Origin: Manihot esculenta
Lineage: Eukaryota > Streptophyta > Magnoliopsida > Malpighiales > Euphorbiaceae
Direction: 5' to 3'
Length of the DNA stretch: 64,000 bases
NCBI RefSeq assembly: GCF_001659605.2
Contig: NC_035164.2
Coordinates: 22,672,500 to 22,736,499, forward strand
Of the stretch, positions 60,486 through 64,000 are shown in pieces (position 1 is the stretch's first letter; every line of letters starts with the position of its first letter). The notes beneath the pieces are model-generated. The model was not told the origin of the DNA. It saw only the letters and a list, made by a program, of their open reading frames with translations, and ran no database searches. Both the position numbers and the translations under genes were made by a program.

Positions 60486-61285
60486 ATAGGTCCAGTCCCA
60501 CAAGACCCATAAATCATAAGCAGCCTATAGCAAGACATTATGACTACCCAACTAATATGAAGATCGATAGTCCGATAAAGCCTAATAAATAAAACATGTA
60601 TTAATCTCTTTGTCACATGATATCTAGTTTGAACATAAGTCATGGTAAATGTCAAACTTAGAATGTTCAAACTTGTGATTTCTTGATCTCTAAGTAGACT
60701 GATAAAATCAAATGATATTGATCACACTATCAATTCATTTGAGCACGGCCATGCATTTCTCAGTCTCACTTATCGAGGGGCCCAGAAGATATCTCTCTCA
60801 AAGAGAGAGACAAATTCTATCTTGATTGTTCAATATCCTCTACATAATTTCTATTATGCTCAATCATAACCTTTATGATTGTCCAATTAAAGACAATATT
60901 TGGTTATGTCAAAACATAACAATCTTTATGTTGGAAACTATGACAATCTCAAGTCAAAGGATTAAGACATAACTACTTTGAGAGTCACTTATGATAGTAA
61001 CCCATGTAGTGATCTCAATACGAGTCCATCCAATACTTTGTTCTCTAACTAATATCTATGATTATTGAATCATATCAACATATACATAATCATTTCATGA
61101 TTATCAATCAATAATCATAGTAGTTATATTTTATTATTATCAACATAGTAATAAGTAATCAGGGATGTTAATCATTATTATGTAACATGCAAACAAATAA
61201 TAATGATAAAAAAACCTTTTTTATTAATAACCAAAATGACATAAAAAAAGGTCCAAGATAATGGACTAGGGCAAATACACTAACA
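60486..61285 (-). mobile_element. Unclassified LTR-like remnant
   Basis: Non-coding AT-rich stretch between the end of Tekay D and the last part of Tat pol. Its right border reads ACACTAACA, so on the minus strand it would begin TGTTAGTGTATTTGCCCTAG, a plausible LTR start. The other end is cut by element D. It may be part of a Ty1/copia-type LTR into which D inserted. No second copy is present to confirm this. Confidence 0.35.
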
Positions 61286-61470
61286 CAATCCTCAAAAGAA
61301 CAAATGTAACAAGTGACAGTGCCAGATCTGGTAAGTTGGGCGAGAATTGGAAAGGACTATTTAAGATCTTGAAGGTTATTTGCCCAGGGTCTTATAAGAT
61401 GATCAAGTTAAATGGTCAAGTCATTCCTCATTCCTGGAATATCTATAATCTAATAAAATTTTATCAATAA
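61286..61470 (+). pseudogene. Tat element E integrase C terminus
   Basis: SGKLGENWKGLFKILKVICP, then SYKMIKLNGQVIPHSWNIYN and LIKFYQ with stop. This is the usual end of the Tat polyprotein. The zinc and catalytic parts of integrase, expected after the RNase H at about 41.1 kb, are not in the window, so they were lost by deletion. Confidence 0.75.
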
Positions 61471-61570
61471 CAAGTTAACAAGGTATTTTTTTTCACATGT
61501 TGCGTTCTTCAATGACAAGGAACGATGGGATTGCCTTACTTAAAAAGATTAAGGAGGCAAGAAGAGGATC

Positions 61571-61850
61571 GCAAGACGGGTTCCACTAGACCACAATTGG
61601 GGCATTGATCCCACTAAACAAGGCTACAAGGCAAGTTTTGCTAGGCCAAGTCACAAGGCAGATTCTGCCAAACCATAATCCAGACATCGATCCCATTAGT
61701 TAAGGCCATAAGACGGGTTCCGCCGAGCCAGGTCACAAGGCAGGTTCTACCATACCACAATCCGAGCATCGGTCCAACTAATCAAAACTACAAGGTGGGT
61801 TCTACTAGGTCAGGTCACAAGGCGGGTTTCGCCATACCAAAATTCGGATG
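61571..61850 (+). repeat. Diverged tandem repeats in the Tat 3' region
   Basis: About three and a half imperfect units of about 80 bp built from CAAGGCGGGTTC(C/T)(G/A)CC(G/A), AGGTCACAAGGC and a CATCGATCCCACTAATCAAG-like phrase. They lie after the integrase end and before the expected 3' LTR. Confidence 0.65.
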
Positions 61851-61859
61851 GTATCTCTA

Positions 61860-62050
61860 GACCATTTGCCATCAAGAGGGAAATAATGGGAATCAAATAA
61901 AAGGACACTGAGACTTTTCATGACTATCGAAAAAAGGTTCAAACGCCTTTGTACGAGTTGTCCTCGACATGGTATTTTGGAGAGACAACTTATTCTTCAT
62001 TTTTATGAGAGGCTTTTACTATGCACAAATATATGGTAGATGTTGTGAAT
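61860..62050 (+). pseudogene. Short Athila gag scrap
   Basis: KREIMGIK, TETFHDY and then a run ending MVDVVN align in order with the capsid of the Athila copies (IREITSIRQ, TEDLYDYWE, FIDVACGG), with stops. It is cut by the LTR of element F. Confidence 0.45.
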
Positions 62051-64000
62051 TGTAATACCCGGCTAGACTCCGGTATCGGAAATTCCTACCGTCCAGTGGA
62101 ATCTCGGATGTCGGAAACCTCTAGAAGGGGAAAACCATGTTTTATGAAATGTTTTTAAGGTATTTTATGTTTTAAGTAAAAAGGAAAATGAGTTTTGAAT
62201 GAAAAAGGCCTAAGGAGGCTTTACCAGGTTCGGCCGCCGAAAGTTAAGTTCGGCCGCCGAACATGGATAGGTTTTGGGAGCGCCTTTGGCCCCCGAAAGC
62301 CTTGTTTGAAAGACTTAAGGTTCGGCCGCCGAACCTCATGTTCGGCCGCCGAACATGCATGAGATATGGGGGCACGTTAGGCCGCCGAAAGGTGGCAGAA
62401 CCAGCCCTATAAAAGGCCCCGTGACCGAAACAGGCGAGGTTTCCTCTCCCATTTCGGCCGACGGTGAGCTCTAGCCCTCCTTTGGTCATTTTAAGTGTTT
62501 TCCCTCAAATCCTACAGATTTTAACAAGTCACATCTCGTTTTTGAAGAGTTTTGAAGTTAGAGTAAGATTGGAAGCTTGGAGACCAAAGAGTGGATTTCT
62601 CCCTACCTCCAAGCTAGGATCGTTTTTCCTCTCGATCTTCAAGAGGTAAGCTTAGATCCAACCTCTCTTGCATGTTTTAAGAAAGTTTTAAGTAGATCTA
62701 TGGGGTAGAAATGCATGAGTAGGCTTGTTGAAGTTTCTGTTATGTTTATGGGTTCATTGTGCATGTTCTTGAGCAATGTGCCTTGTTTGTGTGTTGTAGT
62801 TGGGGTTTAAGTTAGTTTGAGACCCTTAGGAGCTTGTATGCTTGAGTATGCATGTTGTAGAATAGGTCTTTGCATGATTGGTTGTGTAGGGGGTTGGAAT
62901 GGGCAAGAAGAACCAAGTTTCTGCCCTTTGGCAGAAACCAGGTTCGGCAGCCGAACCAGATTGGGAGGCAGCTTTAGGCTGCCGAAGCCTGCCCCCGAAA
63001 GTTGGAGTTTCGGCTCTGTCCGAGACTTTCGGCCGCCGAAGGTGCCGCCGAACATGCATGAGTTTCGTCTCTGTCTGGGAGTTTCGGCCGCCGAAGGTGC
63101 CGCCGAGCCTGCCTGACTTTCGGATCTGTCTGGACTTTCGGCCGCCGAAGGTGCCGCCGAAAGTGCCCTGTCCAGACTTTTCTTGCATGTTTTACGTGAT
63201 GTTTTCAGGATGTTTTAGGGGGTTTTTGGGGAGTATAGTAGAGTTATGTTTATGTATGTTTGGTCCCTCACTGGAGTCCACCTGTGTAGGATCGGACCCG
63301 AGGAACCAAGGTGTTTAGCAGTGTCAACCATTTCAGAATCGGTGCAGAGCTAGTCTCAGGTGAGTGGAACTAAACCTAATGTTTTAAGCTAAGAAATTAA
63401 ATGTTTTTGGAGCATGATCCATGCATCATAAATGCCATGATATATGTATTAGGTTGTTTTGCATTAGAACTCACGAATATGATGCATTGCATAATATGTT
63501 GTTGATGTGGATGGATGTTGGATGATCCTTAGCCCTCAGTATGAGATGAGATAGTATGATATGATATGCCATGGTATGATATGAGACAGAAAGACCAAGT
63601 CGCCCTTGGTACTATGTTATGTAAGCGGACACTAGGTGAGGCCTAATCGCCCCTGGTGTAGTTGGACTTGTTATGAGATATGTAAGCGAATACTAGGTGT
63701 GGCCTCATCGCCCCTGGTATAGTTGGACGTACTACAGTATGTAGAGGGCTATAGGTGACAAATTCATCCTTGATGTGATATGTTTGTGATGTGTTGCATT
63801 TCATGAAAGCATGAATAAGAAGAAGTTACTTAATAATATACCTAAAAATGGAGGAACTATAATAATAATAAAATGAATAATAAGATACCTAAAAATGGAG
63901 GAATTAAAGCAAATATTTTTAGTTTCTGCTCACTGGGCTTTCTAGCTCACCCCTCTCCCCTAACCCCAGTCTTGCAGGTGCAGAGTAGATAGAGATAGTC
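62051..64000 (+). mobile_element. Tekay element F, LTR running off the window
   Basis: Begins TGTAATACCCGGCTAGACTC, the same LTR type as C but in plus orientation. TATA box TATAAAA at 62408-62414 with four palindromes upstream (62228-62356), a palindrome block at 62941-63170, diverged tandem units at 63596-63725 and a repeated ATACCTAAAAATGGAGGAA at 63838 and 63895. Its end and any internal region are outside, so solo or complete cannot be told. Confidence 0.82.

Noticed and set aside
60486..61285. Intergenic gene candidate between element D and the Tat end
   Set aside because: No coding frame of note; an LTR-like border at 61285 makes a transposon remnant more likely.

Overview
This is a plant nuclear DNA window. 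It carries one spliced single-copy gene, a YABBY2-type transcription factor with six exons and GT-AG introns, on an AT-rich island of roughly 10 kb. Almost everything else is Ty3/gypsy LTR retrotransposons nested inside one another. The element families (Athila, Tat with a second RNase H, Tekay-type chromoviruses, a TRIM) and the YAB2-like protein fit a dicot. A woody Malpighiales or Euphorbiaceae-like genome such as cassava or rubber tree is my guess from the style of the LTRs. I could not test it.

Layout. Positions 1-4919 are a left nest: a minus-strand Athila derivative (A, 5' LTR at 2042-3700, PBS for tRNA-Asp, 451-codon open frame) sits in a minus-strand Tekay LTR piece (3701-4141), which sits in an older Athila-like LTR piece (4142-4919). 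A decayed plus-strand Athila gag lies at about 5730-6600. Positions 6600-17298 hold AT-rich flanks and the YAB2 gene (CDS 7983-13791, 194 residues), plus a probable LINE RNase H scrap near 15 kb.

From about 17.3 kb to 61.9 kb an old plus-strand Tat element (E) acts as the container. Its pieces are protease (17.9-18.35 kb), more pol (18.9-19.25 kb), a short RT lead-in (37.74-37.87 kb), RT and two RNase H-like domains (39.53-41.12 kb), and the integrase C terminus (61.29-61.47 kb), followed by tandem repeats. Inserted into E are: a TRIM (18354-18901, TSD TATGT); a minus-strand Athila element B (19256-37743, TSD GCCGT), whose 5' LTR is itself split by a plus-strand Tekay element G (27870-37682, TSD GAAAT); a solo Athila LTR (37871-39526, TSD GCTTG); and a degraded Tekay element D (about 41130-60485), whose pol is split by a minus-strand Tekay element C (47859-57771). 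A further Tekay LTR (F) begins at 62051 and runs off the window.

The Tekay elements encode one Gag-PR-RT-RH-IN-chromodomain-like polyprotein. C is broken by one in-frame stop, G by two, and D by many stops and a frameshift. Athila copies A and B lack RT and RNase H. At the same point both carry a proline-rich RPPN-repeat linker, encoded by an odd palindrome of the form TTCGGC-N-GCCGAA. That palindrome also occurs in dozens of copies in the LTRs of both the Tekay and Athila families, mostly upstream of the TATA box and again downstream of it in Tekay LTRs. It is the most unusual signal in the window. I see no evidence of a wholly new coding system.
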